Below, one piece after another: positions 47,346 through 56,462 of a DNA stretch of 64,000 nt. The notes under the pieces were generated by a model, which was not told where the DNA came from, made no database searches, and saw only the letters and a list, made by a program, of their open reading frames with translations. Positions within the stretch are counted from its first letter, which is position 1, and each line of letters opens with the position of its first letter. The DNA is from Polaribacter sejongensis. Lineage in GTDB: Bacteria; Bacteroidota; Bacteroidia; Flavobacteriales; Flavobacteriaceae. The DNA is taken from NCBI RefSeq assembly GCF_038024065.1, contig NZ_CP150667.1, forward strand, positions 3,851,501 through 3,915,500. The letters run 5' to 3'. Both the position numbers and the translations under genes were made by a program.

Positions 47346-47392
47346 AACTAAATATTTAGTTATATTTGTATTTTTGAACTAAAAACTTAGTT
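47346..47392 (+). promoter_or_regulatory. Promoter and paired operators of the blaI gene
   Basis: A perfect 16-bp palindrome AACTAAATATTTAGTT (47346-47361) and a near copy AACTAAAAACTTAGTT (47377-47392) flank the -7 box TATATTTG (47361-47368). They lie 31 bases (three helical turns) apart. BlaI/MecI repressors bind such AT-rich dyads as dimers, so self-repression is likely. Confidence 0.75.
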
Positions 47393-47398
47393 GATATT

Positions 47399-47761
47399 AT
47401 GAGCAAACAATTAACAAAAGCAGAAGAGCAAATTATGCAAGTACTTTGGGATTTGCAAGAAGCTTCCGTAAAAGAAGTAATAGATAAACTACCAGAGCCT
47501 AAACCGGCATATAACACCGTTTCTACCATTATTAGAATTTTAGAAACGAAAGAATTTGTAGACCATAAACCTGTTGGAAGAGGATTTTTATATTTTCCAA
47601 TAATAGAAAAAGAAACCTACAGTAACCAAAGTTTACACAAATTAATGAATGGTTATTTCGATGGTTCATTTAAGAGTATGGTTTCCTTTTTTGTAAAAGA
47701 AAATAAAATGGATGTTTCTGAATTAGAATCTATTTTAAAGGAAGTGAATAAGAAAGAGTAA
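47399..47761 (+). CDS. BlaI/MecI/CopY family transcriptional repressor
   Basis: 120 residues. Winged-helix DNA-binding domain in the first 75 residues (LTKAEEQIMQVLWDLQEASVKEVIDKL, then AYNTVSTIIRILETKEFVDHKPVGRGFLYFP), followed by a helical dimer part. In beta-lactam systems such repressors are cut when an M56 sensor is activated. Here an M56-type gene follows 240 bases later, and palindromic operators lie in the promoter. The signal sensed is unknown; antibiotic resistance should not be assumed, since this pair is common in Bacteroidetes. Confidence 0.93.
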   Translation: MSKQLTKAEEQIMQVLWDLQEASVKEVIDKLPEPKPAYNTVSTIIRILETKEFVDHKPVGRGFLYFPIIEKETYSNQSLHKLMNGYFDGSFKSMVSFFVKENKMDVSELESILKEVNKKE

Positions 47762-47882
47762 GCAGTCTTTCAGTATTCAGTTGGCAGTCTCAGTTAGCAG
47801 TCTTAATTATTATGAATAAAAAACAGTTCTCAGTTGCAATTTGTAGTAGGAGTTGTTTTTTTTTTTAAATATTGAAATTATC

Positions 47883-47977
47883 TGTCATTCCGATGAAGAA
47901 TGAAGAGGAATCTCATAATTATCTGTTGGTATGAGATTTCTCAATCACCTAAAAAGGTTCATTTCGAAATGACAAAC
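47883..47977. repeat. Intergenic palindromic repeat, copy D
   Basis: Left arm TGTCATTCCGATGAA, AGGAATCTCAT; right arm ATGAGATTTCTCAATC, TTCATTTCGAAATGACA. It sits between blaI and the M56 gene, where a folded RNA could lower expression of the second gene. Confidence 0.75.
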
Positions 47978-48002
47978 AGTAAAAGTTAAAATTAAAAAAA
48001 CT

Positions 48003-49415
48003 ATGATTAATTATATTTTACAAGTCATATTATTTCAAGTATTGTTCTTGGCTATTTATGATTTTTTCTTAAGTAAAGAAACCTTCTTTACAAAAAACAG
48101 ATGGTATTTACTTACAACACCCATTTTATCTTTTGTGTTGCCATTTATAAAAATACCAACGTTTCAAAAAGCAGTTCCGAAAGAAATGATTATCTATTTA
48201 CCAGAAATCTTTTTATCACCAGAAAAAGTGATACAGAAAACTGTAATGTATCAATCTGTAAGTGAAGTAAATTATATAAATATATTATTTTATGTAGGCG
48301 TTGCTATTTTTTCAGTCTTATTTTTAGTCAAGTTTTTAAAAATTATCAGCTTAATTAGCAAAAATGAAATTGTTAAAAAACCATCTTACAAATTGGTTTT
48401 ACTACCTGAAGAAACCAAAGCATTTTCTTTTTTTAACTTCATATTTTTAGGACAAGAAATTCCCGTTTCTCAACAGCAGCAAATTATAGCACATGAGTTT
48501 GTACATAGCAAACAAAAACATTCATTCGATTTGTTATTCTTCGAGTTTTTAAAAATCGTCATGTGGTTTAACCCTATGATTTATTTCTATCAGAAAAGAA
48601 TCACTTTACTACATGAGTACATTTCTGACGAAGTGGCTGCAAAATCAGCAACCAAAGAAATGTATATCAATAATTTATTATCCAACTTTTTTCAAGTTGA
48701 AAACATAGCGTTTGTCAATCAATTTTATAAAAAAACCTTAATTAAAAAAAGAATTATTATGATGAAGAAAACACAATCAAAAAAAATGAATCAATTAAAA
48801 TATTTGGTCTTGATTCCGGTATTGGCAAGTATGTTATTTTACACTTCTTGTGCCTCAAAAGCTACAGTAAATAGATTGACAGAGTCTGAAAAAATTGCAC
48901 ATGAAAATTTAAAAAATGTTGCTTTAGAAAATCAAAATTTAAAGGATTCCATTAGTAAGTTAAATGATGAAATAGCATTTAATTTAAAATCTAATAAATT
49001 TCTGAAAAAGAAACTATATGATAAAGTTGATGAAAGAGTAAAAGCTGAAAGAGATGGTAATTTTGTTTCTTTTATGATAATTGACAAAGCACCTACTTTC
49101 CCTGGCTGTGAATCTGGAGATAAAAAATGTTTTTCTAAAGGTGTTCAAAAACATTTTGGAAAATATTTTGATGCAGATATGGTAAATACACTTGGTTTAG
49201 ATGCTGGTAGAAAAAGAGTTTTTGTTGGCTTTAAAATAGATAGTGAAGGGAATGTTGTAGATATTGCGGCAAGAGCTCCACATCCAAAAATTAAAGCAGA
49301 GGTTATTAGGGTAATGAAGTCTTTACCTAAAATGATTCCAGGAGAACAAGATGGTGAAAAAGTAGGAGTAAAATATTCAATTCCGTTTGCAGTAATAGTA
49401 GAGAAAAAGGTTTAG
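48003..49415 (+). CDS. M56 (BlaR1-like) membrane metallopeptidase with TonB-like C-terminal domain
   Basis: 470 residues. About four membrane segments; the zinc motif HEFVH is at residues 164-168 and faces the cytoplasm in this family. After the last segment (LIPVLASMLFYTSC, near residue 270) comes a periplasmic coiled-coil stretch (KIAHENLKNVALENQNLKDSISKLNDEI). A C-terminal domain follows, ending in VGFKIDSEGNVVDIAARAPHPKIKAEVIRVMKSLPKMIPGEQDGEKVGVKYSIPF, which has the pattern of a TonB C-terminal domain. It probably senses something in the periplasm and cleaves the BlaI-type repressor. Confidence 0.9.
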   Translation: MINYILQVILFQVLFLAIYDFFLSKETFFTKNRWYLLTTPILSFVLPFIKIPTFQKAVPKEMIIYLPEIFLSPEKVIQKTVMYQSVSEVNYINILFYVGVAIFSVLFLVKFLKIISLISKNEIVKKPSYKLVLLPEETKAFSFFNFIFLGQEIPVSQQQQIIAHEFVHSKQKHSFDLLFFEFLKIVMWFNPMIYFYQKRITLLHEYISDEVAAKSATKEMYINNLLSNFFQVENIAFVNQFYKKTLIKKRIIMMKKTQSKKMNQLKYLVLIPVLASMLFYTSCASKATVNRLTESEKIAHENLKNVALENQNLKDSISKLNDEIAFNLKSNKFLKKKLYDKVDERVKAERDGNFVSFMIIDKAPTFPGCESGDKKCFSKGVQKHFGKYFDADMVNTLGLDAGRKRVFVGFKIDSEGNVVDIAARAPHPKIKAEVIRVMKSLPKMIPGEQDGEKVGVKYSIPFAVIVEKKV

Positions 49416-49448
49416 AAAAAGAAAATTGTATTTTTATTTGAAATGGTT

Positions 49449-49476
49449 AAAGTCGGGTTACATACTCCGGCTTTTT
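49449..49476 (+). terminator. Terminator after the M56 gene
   Basis: AGTCGG / CCGGCT stem around GTTACATACT, followed by a T run. Confidence 0.7.
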
Positions 49477-49562
49477 CTTGTTTAAATAGGTTCTTTTTTG
49501 TGTGTTAAATATTTAGAATAAAAGTCGTTAAAGTTTTGTAAATTCACATTTTAATTAAAAGT

Positions 49563-50039
49563 ATGTATTTAAGGTTTTTATCTTTTTTAATAATGATGGT
49601 TTTTATCACTTCTTGTGATTTATTTTGCCCTCCAAAAAGCAATAATAGTGCAGCTTTAGATACGATTGTAGATTTTTCTTCTGTAGATACTTTTCCTTCT
49701 TTCAAAGGTTGCGACGCTATCATTGATAAACAACAAAAAATGGATTGTTTTAGAACAACTATCCATCAGAAGATAGGAGCGGAGTTGCAACAACATTCAT
49801 TGGCTGTTAAAGATTCTATCAATGAAATTGTGTATGTAGATGTCATTATAAATGCAGAAGGAATCTTTAGTTTAGATACTATTCAGGCTTCTGAAAAGCT
49901 TAAAAAGGAATTACCAGAATTAGATAGTTTACTAAAAGCGAGTGTAGAAAAACTTCCAAAAATCTATCCAGCAAACAAAAGAGGAATACCGGTTACTACT
50001 AAATATAGATTGCCGATTAGAATTCAATTAACAGAATAA
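49563..50039 (+). CDS. Lipoprotein with TonB-like C-terminal domain
   Basis: 158 residues. Lipoprotein signal with Cys18 (MMVFITSC). The mature part repeats the plan of the M56 protein's C-terminal domain: TFPSFKGCDAIIDKQQKMDCF compares with TFPGCESGDKKCF, and VDVIINAEGIFSLDTI with VGFKIDSEGNVVDIA, followed by KLPKIYPANKRGIPVTTKYRLPIRI. The two genes therefore share a duplicated periplasmic domain. It may compete with or modulate the M56 sensor. No function is known to me. Confidence 0.75.
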   Translation: MYLRFLSFLIMMVFITSCDLFCPPKSNNSAALDTIVDFSSVDTFPSFKGCDAIIDKQQKMDCFRTTIHQKIGAELQQHSLAVKDSINEIVYVDVIINAEGIFSLDTIQASEKLKKELPELDSLLKASVEKLPKIYPANKRGIPVTTKYRLPIRIQLTE

Positions 50040-50100
50040 TTAATTCCTGCCATTCGGAAAGGAGAAATTACATAGGTGAGCTAACGTAAAAAAAAGCAAC

Positions 50101-50137
50101 TTTATGAGATTTCTCCCGAAAAGGTTCGAAATGACAA
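50101..50137. repeat. Intergenic palindromic repeat, copy E (half element)
   Basis: TTTATGAGATTTCTCCCG then TTCGAAATGACAA: right half of the element family. Confidence 0.65.
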
Positions 50138-50222
50138 TACTGGACGCTGAAAATACAATCATTTCATTTCGAATTATTTAGACATTCCATAACTGTGCTA
50201 CCACAAAACTAAGCAACAACAA

Positions 50223-50312
50223 TTGTCATTTCGAGGTAAGGAGAAATCTCATTACAGTGATAACAAGAGACTAATCAAATTTTATGTGATTTCTCTCTCT
50301 GTTGGAAATGAC
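50223..50312. repeat. Intergenic palindromic repeat, copy F
   Basis: Left arm TTGTCATTTCGAGGTAAGGA, AAATCTCAT; right arm ATGTGATTTCTCTC, GGAAATGACAA. The inner CAGTGATAACAAG is the reverse complement of the CTTGTTATCACTG in copy A. Confidence 0.8.
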
Positions 50313-50355
50313 AAAAAAGGAAATTATCATTTGCTTTCTTCTTTTTTAAGCATAA

Positions 50356-50390
50356 AAAAACTCAAACAGTAATAGTTTGAGTTTTTGTTT
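50356..50390 (-). terminator. obg terminator
   Basis: Stem AAACTCAAAC / GTTTGAGTTT (50358-50384) with T runs on both sides. It lies about 35 bases after the obg stop. Confidence 0.88.
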
Positions 50391-50423
50391 ATTTTAAAAG
50401 AATACAAAAGGCAACTGCGTTGC

Positions 50424-51413
50424 CTAATTCAACATTTTCCAAAGTTTGTCTTTCAATTCTTGTAATCCTTTTTGAGCAACAGAAGATATAAATATAGCCT
50501 CGACACCTTTTGGTAAATCTGCTTTTATTTCTGCTTCTAGCTCTTCATCTAACATATCTGTTTTAGAAATAGCTAATAAACGGTCTTTATCTAACAATTC
50601 TGGATTGTGTTGTTTTAGCTCGTTTAAAAGAATTTCATATTCTTTATTAATGTCATCACTATCTGCGGGAACTAAGAATAACAACGCCGAGTTACGTTCT
50701 ATATGACGTAAAAAACGATGTCCTAATCCTTTTCCTTCAGCAGCACCTTCAATAATTCCAGGAATATCTGCAATTACAAATGTTTGATGATTTCTATGTT
50801 CTACAATACCTAAATTCGGTTTTAAAGTAGTAAAAGCATAATCTGCAATTTTTGGTTTTGCAGAAGTTAAAACAGACAATAAAGTAGATTTTCCTGCATT
50901 AGGGAAACCAACCAAACCAACATCTGCTAATAGTTTTAATTCCATTCTAAACCAACCATCAAAACCATCCATTCCAGGTTGAGCGTATCTTGGTGTTTGA
51001 TTTGTAGAAGATTTAAAGTTCCAGTTTCCTAGACCTCCTTTTCCTCCACGTAATAAAACTACTTCTTTTTGATGTTCTGTAATTTCTATTATTACTTCGT
51101 CAGTATCAGCATCTTTAATAATGGTACCTAAAGGCACATCAATATAAATATCATCTGCATCTGCACCAGAACTTCTACTAGCACTTCCGCCACCACCACT
51201 TTCGGCTCTAAAATGACGTTTAAATTTTAGATGAAACAACGTCCACATGTTTTTATCACCACGTAAAATAATGTGTCCTCCACGTCCACCGTCTCCACCG
51301 TCAGGTCCACCTTTGGTAATATACTTTTCTCTATGTAAGTGCATAGAACCTTGTCCGCCTTTACCAGAAGAAGCGTATATTTTTATGTAATCGACAAAAT
51401 TTCCTTCAGTCAT
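50424..51413 (-). CDS. obgE: GTPase Obg/CgtA
   Basis: 329 residues. A ribosome-associated GTPase of late 50S assembly and growth control. The N-terminal Obg fold is glycine-rich ([38 protein letters not shown]). The GTPase domain has [11 protein letters not shown] (about residue 168), [16 protein letters not shown] and SKTDML. The start [13 protein letters not shown] is the normal family start. The hpt-adk fusion gene lies upstream on the same strand. Confidence 0.97.
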   Translation of the reverse strand: MTEGNFVDYIKIYASSGKGGQGSMHLHREKYITKGGPDGGDGGRGGHIILRGDKNMWTLFHLKFKRHFRAESGGGGSASRSSGADADDIYIDVPLGTIIKDADTDEVIIEITEHQKEVVLLRGGKGGLGNWNFKSSTNQTPRYAQPGMDGFDGWFRMELKLLADVGLVGFPNAGKSTLLSVLTSAKPKIADYAFTTLKPNLGIVEHRNHQTFVIADIPGIIEGAAEGKGLGHRFLRHIERNSALLFLVPADSDDINKEYEILLNELKQHNPELLDKDRLLAISKTDMLDEELEAEIKADLPKGVEAIFISSVAQKGLQELKDKLWKMLN

Positions 51414-51510
51414 AATTCTTGTTTAATCGTGTAAATGTTTAAGTGTTTAATTGCCCTATGTAATATACGTTTAAAGGTTACACAGTTAAACAATTACACA
51501 GTTACACATT

Positions 51511-52629
51511 TTATAAAGTATCAAATACTTTTGCAATTCTTTGTGTAATTTCTTCAATAGAACCCAAACCATTAACGCCATAGTATTTATTCTGAGCTTC
51601 AAAATAATCTTTTAAAACAGCTGTTTTGGTATTGTATTCATTAAAACGGTTTCTAATTTTACTTTCATCAGTATCATCAGTTCTTCCGCTTGTTTTTCCT
51701 CTTTCTAATAAACGAGTTACTAAAGCATCTTCAGGAACTTCTAAAGCTACCATTCCGTTTATTTGTTCTCCTTTTTCAGCTAAAAAAGCATCTAATGCTT
51801 CTGCTTGAGATTCTGTTCTAGGAAACCCATCAAAAATAAAGCCATTTGCATCAGCATTTTTTTCAACTTCAGCTTTTAGCATATTTATAGTTACTTGATC
51901 CGGAACTAAATCTCCTTCATCCATATATTTTTTAGCTAACAAGCCTAATTCAGTTTTATTTTTAATGTTAAAACGGAATACATCTCCTGTAGAGATATGC
52001 ACTAAGTTGTACATGTCCTTTAAAAAATCTGCTTGTGTTCCTTTCCCTGCACCTGGAGGGCCAAATAATACGATGTTTTTCATTTTAGGTTGTGTTGATA
52101 ATTGATAAATTGCAGGGTAGTTTCTCCCTAAACCATTATAATCTAATCCGTAACCAACAATAAATTTATCTTCAATTCCTTTTCCGATATAATCGATTGG
52201 TAGTTCTTTTCTAAATACGTCTGGTTTAAAAAATAACGTTGCAACTTTTAATTGTTTTAAATTTTTATCTCTAAAGATATTATAAATTTCTTGAAGAGTG
52301 TTCCCTGTATCTATAATATCTTCTAATATAATTACAGTTCTTCCTGTTAAATCTTCATTAATACCTACTAATTGTTTTACGTTTTCTGTAGAAGTAGTGC
52401 CGCTATAAGAAGCTAATTTTACAAAAGAAACCTCACAATCTCCATTAAATTCTCTAACAAAGTCTGCTGCAAATAAAAAGCACCCGTTTAAAATTCCTAC
52501 AAAAATAGGAACTTCCCCTTTAGGTAAGTCTTCTTTTACTTGTACTGCTAATTGCTTTACGATTACTGCAATTTCTTCCTTAGTAATAAAAGGTTTAAAA
52601 TATAGATCTTGAAGTTTTATAATACTCAT
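51511..52629 (-). CDS. Hypoxanthine phosphoribosyltransferase-adenylate kinase fusion
   Basis: 372 residues holding two complete enzymes. Residues 1-180 are Hpt, which salvages hypoxanthine and guanine; the PRPP-binding loop is VIILEDIIDTGNTL (about 99-112). Residues 183-372 are adenylate kinase (adk), beginning MKNIVLFGPPGAGKGTQ with the P-loop, then HISTGDVFR, GFPRTESQAEAL and RLLERGKTSGRTDDT; the lid is of the short type without the zinc cysteines. There is no stop or new ribosome start between the halves. This fusion joins two steps of purine handling and is known from flavobacteria. Confidence 0.95.
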   Translation of the reverse strand: MSIIKLQDLYFKPFITKEEIAVIVKQLAVQVKEDLPKGEVPIFVGILNGCFLFAADFVREFNGDCEVSFVKLASYSGTTSTENVKQLVGINEDLTGRTVIILEDIIDTGNTLQEIYNIFRDKNLKQLKVATLFFKPDVFRKELPIDYIGKGIEDKFIVGYGLDYNGLGRNYPAIYQLSTQPKMKNIVLFGPPGAGKGTQADFLKDMYNLVHISTGDVFRFNIKNKTELGLLAKKYMDEGDLVPDQVTINMLKAEVEKNADANGFIFDGFPRTESQAEALDAFLAEKGEQINGMVALEVPEDALVTRLLERGKTSGRTDDTDESKIRNRFNEYNTKTAVLKDYFEAQNKYYGVNGLGSIEEITQRIAKVFDTL

Positions 52630-52663
52630 TAGATTGTTGTTTTTAATAGCTATTTGTTGAATG

Positions 52664-52709
52664 AAAAAACCGTTTTTAATCTGATCTCACAAATTAAAAA
52701 CGGTTTTAA
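52664..52709 (-). terminator. secDF terminator
   Basis: AAAACCGTTTTTAAT (52666-52680) pairs with ATTAAAAACGGTTTT (52693-52707), a 15-bp stem. It lies between secDF and the hpt-adk gene. Confidence 0.88.
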
Positions 52710-52726
52710 TATTTCTATAAATAAGT

Positions 52727-55702
52727 TTAATTATTTTTTTCTTCTTTTTTAGAAGTATCAAACATAATTGGTGTTGCCACAAATAATGATGAATAGGTAC
52801 CTACTACTACACCAATAATTAAGGCGAACATAAATCCTTTAATAGAGTCTCCTCCAAATAAGAAGATTGCTAACATTACTAATAATGTTGTTAAAGATGT
52901 ATTTATAGTTCTACCTAAAGTAGAGCTTAATGCTTTGTCTACAACTTCGCTGTATTTCCAATTAGGATGTGTTCCTGTAAACTCTCTAATTCTATCGAAA
53001 ATAACCACAGTATCATTCAGAGAGTATCCAACTACGGTTAGAATTGCTGCTATAAATGATTGACCTATTTCCATATCAAAAGGCATAAAGCTGTATGTAA
53101 TAGAGAATACACTTAATACAATTAAAACATCATGGAAAACTGCAGTTACAGCTCCAATAGAGAAAGATACCTTTCTAAAACGTAATAAGATGTATAAGAA
53201 AACAACTAATAATGATCCAAATACCGCGTATAATGCTGATGTTTTAATATCATCTGCAATAGTTGGCTCTACTTTCATATAACTCATTACACCAGAACCT
53301 TCTTTTTCGAAACCTGGTTTAAAGTTTTCATAAGTAGTTGTTCCTAAATAAGATTTTAATCCTGTAAATAATGCACTCTGAACTTGGTCATCTACATCTT
53401 GTCCATCTTCATCAATTTTATAAACTGTTGTTATTTTTAATTGACGATCAGAACCGTATGTTTTTACTTCTGGAGCCGTACCAAAAGCATCTTTTAAAGT
53501 AGAAGCAACTTCTGTAGCATTCATGCTTTGATCGAAACGAACAACGTAAGAACGTCCTCCTTTAAAATCTACACCTTGCTTTAATCCGATAGAGAAAATA
53601 GAAACAATACCTGCAATAATTACAGCACCAGAAACGATGTACGCAATTTTACGTTTTCTTAAGAATTCTATATTTATGTTTTGGAACCATCCTTTAGAGA
53701 TAGAAGTATTAAATGTTAATTTACCACCTTTGTTAATAGATCTGTCTATTAATAAACGAGTAATAAATACTGCTGTAAATAATGACGTTGCAATACCAAT
53801 CATTAATGTTAAAGCAAAACCTTTAATTGGTCCTGTACCAAAAACATATAAAATAACACCTGTTAAAAGCGTTGTAATATTTGCATCTATAATTGCAGAT
53901 AAAGCTCCTTTAATAGAGAACCCTTCTTCTACAGACTGTTTTAATCCTTTCTTAATAGCTAAACTTTCCTTGATCCTTTCAAAGATAATTACGTTTGCAT
54001 CTACAGACATACCAATGGTTAAGATAATACCTGCAATACCAGGCAATGTTAACACGGCGTTGAAAGAAGCTAAAATTCCGAAGATAAATAAGATGTTTAC
54101 CGCTAAAGCGATGTCTGCATATAAACCAGCTTTTCCGTAATATAAAGCCATCCAAACTAATACTAATAAAATAGCTAATCCAAAAGATTGAATACTATGA
54201 TCTATAGATTCTTGTCCTAATGATGGCCCTACAACTTCTATTTGAATAATTCTTGCAGCTGCAGGTAATTTACCCGCTTTTAATACAGTAGCAATATCTT
54301 CTGCTTCTGTAATTGTCATTGTTCCACCAGAAATAGAAGTTCTACCTCCAGTAATTGGCGTATTTACAGAAGGAGCAGTATATACATAGTCATCTAATAC
54401 AACAGCAACAAATTTACCTTGGTTTTCGGTAGTCATTTTAGCCCATTGTTTTGTTCCAGAACTGTTCATAGTCATAGAAACTTCTGGCTTATTTAATTGG
54501 TCAAATACTTGAGAAGCATCTAAAATAACATCACCCTCAATAGTAGCATTACCACTACGGCTTCCTTTAATTGCATATAATCCAATTAGCTCAGTTCCGT
54601 CTGTACCTTTGTTAGATTTATAATCCCATAAGAATTTAACGTACTTTAATTCGTTAGGCAATAAAGCTTTTACGTCTTTTCTGCTTAATAAATCATTTAC
54701 CATTGCCGTATCTAACACTCTAGCTTGTCCTACTAGAGAACTCATTTGTTGCTGAGATTGTGCTACGTTAGGAAATAAATAGGTGAAAAGGTTTTTTTGA
54801 TTTACATCTGTAGAATCGATTGATTCACCTAATAAATCATCAATATCATCTGTTTTAGTTGAGTCGATTACTTTTTCTGCTGCACTGTTGTCTTTTAAGA
54901 TTTCAGCAATTTTAGCATTTGCAGTAAAAAAGTAATTCTGAACTTCTACATTGGTATAAACTTCCCAAAACTGTAATTCTGCTTTACTAGTAATTAAACG
55001 AGTAACACGCTCAATATCTTTTGCTCCTGGTAATTCAATTTGAATTCTACCAGAATTTCCAATTCTTTGAATGTTTGGTTGTGTAACACCAAATTTATCA
55101 ATTCTACTTCTTAATACTTCAAAAGCAGTACCAATAGAACTGTTAATCTCTTCTTGTAAAGTTGCTTTAACGGTAGCATTTGCTTCGTTAAAAGTAATTT
55201 TCTCGCTTAAAGCTTTTGTTCCAAAAATAGAAGGATCACTTAATTTAGTGTCTCCTGCAACTTTTTCAAACTCTTCAAAAAATAAGTCTAAATAAGTAGC
55301 GTTACTACTTTTTTGAGCTTCATCTGCAGCCTCTAGTGCTTGGTTAAAAGCAACGTTTTTAGAGTCGTTAGCTAAGCTTTTTAAAACTTCTTTTACAGAT
55401 ACTTGCAAAATAGCATTAACACCACCTTTTAAATCTAGACCAAGATTCATTTCTTTGTCTTTTACATCATTGTAGCTGTAAGAGGCAACACCTAAATTAA
55501 TAATCTCTTGGTTTGCAACACTGTCTAAGTACTTTCTCTCAAAAGTAGCTTTTTGTCTTGCATCAATATTATCACCTTTGCTCTCAGCGTAAGCTACAGC
55601 GTCATCTTCTACCTTAGTGGCTAAAAATGTAAATGATAATTGGTATAAACTTACTATTCCAAAAAGGATAGCAAATAACTTTATAAGTCCTTTGTTTTGC
55701 AT
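52727..55702 (-). CDS. secDF: Fused protein-export membrane protein SecD-SecF
   Basis: 991 residues. Uses the proton gradient to pull secreted proteins out of the SecYEG channel. The SecD half begins with a membrane segment and LGLDLKGGVNAILQV (about residues 88-102), followed by the periplasmic head and the SecD membrane block. That block includes TLPGIAGIILTIGMSVDANVIIFERI with the key Asp. The SecF half begins at about residue 670 and has IGLKQGVDFKGGRSYVVRF and VVGYSLNDTVVIFDRIRE. The fusion is usual in Bacteroidetes. The promoter lies about 40 bases upstream. Confidence 0.96.
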   Translation of the reverse strand: MQNKGLIKLFAILFGIVSLYQLSFTFLATKVEDDAVAYAESKGDNIDARQKATFERKYLDSVANQEIINLGVASYSYNDVKDKEMNLGLDLKGGVNAILQVSVKEVLKSLANDSKNVAFNQALEAADEAQKSSNATYLDLFFEEFEKVAGDTKLSDPSIFGTKALSEKITFNEANATVKATLQEEINSSIGTAFEVLRSRIDKFGVTQPNIQRIGNSGRIQIELPGAKDIERVTRLITSKAELQFWEVYTNVEVQNYFFTANAKIAEILKDNSAAEKVIDSTKTDDIDDLLGESIDSTDVNQKNLFTYLFPNVAQSQQQMSSLVGQARVLDTAMVNDLLSRKDVKALLPNELKYVKFLWDYKSNKGTDGTELIGLYAIKGSRSGNATIEGDVILDASQVFDQLNKPEVSMTMNSSGTKQWAKMTTENQGKFVAVVLDDYVYTAPSVNTPITGGRTSISGGTMTITEAEDIATVLKAGKLPAAARIIQIEVVGPSLGQESIDHSIQSFGLAILLVLVWMALYYGKAGLYADIALAVNILFIFGILASFNAVLTLPGIAGIILTIGMSVDANVIIFERIKESLAIKKGLKQSVEEGFSIKGALSAIIDANITTLLTGVILYVFGTGPIKGFALTLMIGIATSLFTAVFITRLLIDRSINKGGKLTFNTSISKGWFQNINIEFLRKRKIAYIVSGAVIIAGIVSIFSIGLKQGVDFKGGRSYVVRFDQSMNATEVASTLKDAFGTAPEVKTYGSDRQLKITTVYKIDEDGQDVDDQVQSALFTGLKSYLGTTTYENFKPGFEKEGSGVMSYMKVEPTIADDIKTSALYAVFGSLLVVFLYILLRFRKVSFSIGAVTAVFHDVLIVLSVFSITYSFMPFDMEIGQSFIAAILTVVGYSLNDTVVIFDRIREFTGTHPNWKYSEVVDKALSSTLGRTINTSLTTLLVMLAIFLFGGDSIKGFMFALIIGVVVGTYSSLFVATPIMFDTSKKEEKNN

Positions 55703-55741
55703 TTTATAATTATTTTATTGTCTAGGTTTTTAAAAAACGAG

Positions 55742-55772
55742 CAAATATATAGTTTCTCGTAAAATCTGACAA
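55742..55772 (-). promoter_or_regulatory. secDF promoter
   Basis: Minus strand: TTG (55772-55770), 20 bases, TATATTTG (55749-55742). It fits the flavobacterial consensus within one base. Confidence 0.65.
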
Positions 55773-55859
55773 TTATTTTTGTTGATTGTTTTTTGTAATT
55801 ATGAGTTTGGTACTCATGATTTTAAAGTAGATATAAAAAAGTGTAAATGATTACATTTT

Positions 55860-56462
55860 TTATAGATGGAAGCTTCTGGGACCTGCTCTAACTTCTGGTT
55901 CGTTGTAAGATGTTTTATCTTTTATAAAAGGATTTGTTTTATGAACTTTATAACTAGTTTTAAAGAGTTGATTTTCTTTGTTTTGGTCTGCTTTTTTTAG
56001 GAAAGCAAATAAATTGTAATTGGTTATTTTATCTAAATTATATTTAAGTTCTACAACAAAATGAAAATCAGAATTAGAAATATCAGATTTATTTGTTATT
56101 TCATGAATATCAATATGGTATTTATAAGAATTCTCATCTTTTTCTTTATGATCAGGGTCTTCATTTAAAACTAACGTATGTTTCTTAGCTAGTTTTTTCT
56201 TGATTTTATCAATATGAAAAGTACTGTAGTAAGAAATCTTTAAAGTTCCGCTGTCTGTTTCATTGATTTTAATGTTTGAAACACCAATTTTTAATAGTTT
56301 TTCTTTTACGTCAGCAATGGTGCTTTCAATATCTTTTTGGTCAATTTTAACATCAACAAATTCGAGCACTATTTCTTGATTGGGTAAAGTAACCTCTTCA
56401 TGAAATGCTCCGAAGCAAATAAATAGTAAGAATAAAGTACCGATGTACCATTTTGTTCTCAT
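55860..56462 (-). CDS. Secreted protein of unknown function
   Basis: 200 residues with an N-terminal hydrophobic segment (WYIGTLFLLFICFGAF), probably a signal peptide. The mature part is polar and Lys/Asp/Glu-rich. A stretch near residues 45-90 (IADVKEKLLKIGVSNIKINETDSGTLKISYY) resembles the small alpha-beta fold found in the SecD head, where such a sequence often reads VVRSRLDKFGV. With secDF next to it on the same strand, a link to export is possible, but no family is recognised. Short gap of 157 bases to secDF, which has its own promoter. Confidence 0.6.
   Translation of the reverse strand: MRTKWYIGTLFLLFICFGAFHEEVTLPNQEIVLEFVDVKIDQKDIESTIADVKEKLLKIGVSNIKINETDSGTLKISYYSTFHIDKIKKKLAKKHTLVLNEDPDHKEKDENSYKYHIDIHEITNKSDISNSDFHFVVELKYNLDKITNYNLFAFLKKADQNKENQLFKTSYKVHKTNPFIKDKTSYNEPEVRAGPRSFHL

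Noticed and set aside
47399..49415. Beta-lactam resistance operon
   Set aside because: The BlaI and M56 genes resemble such regulators, but no beta-lactamase or altered PBP gene is present nearby.
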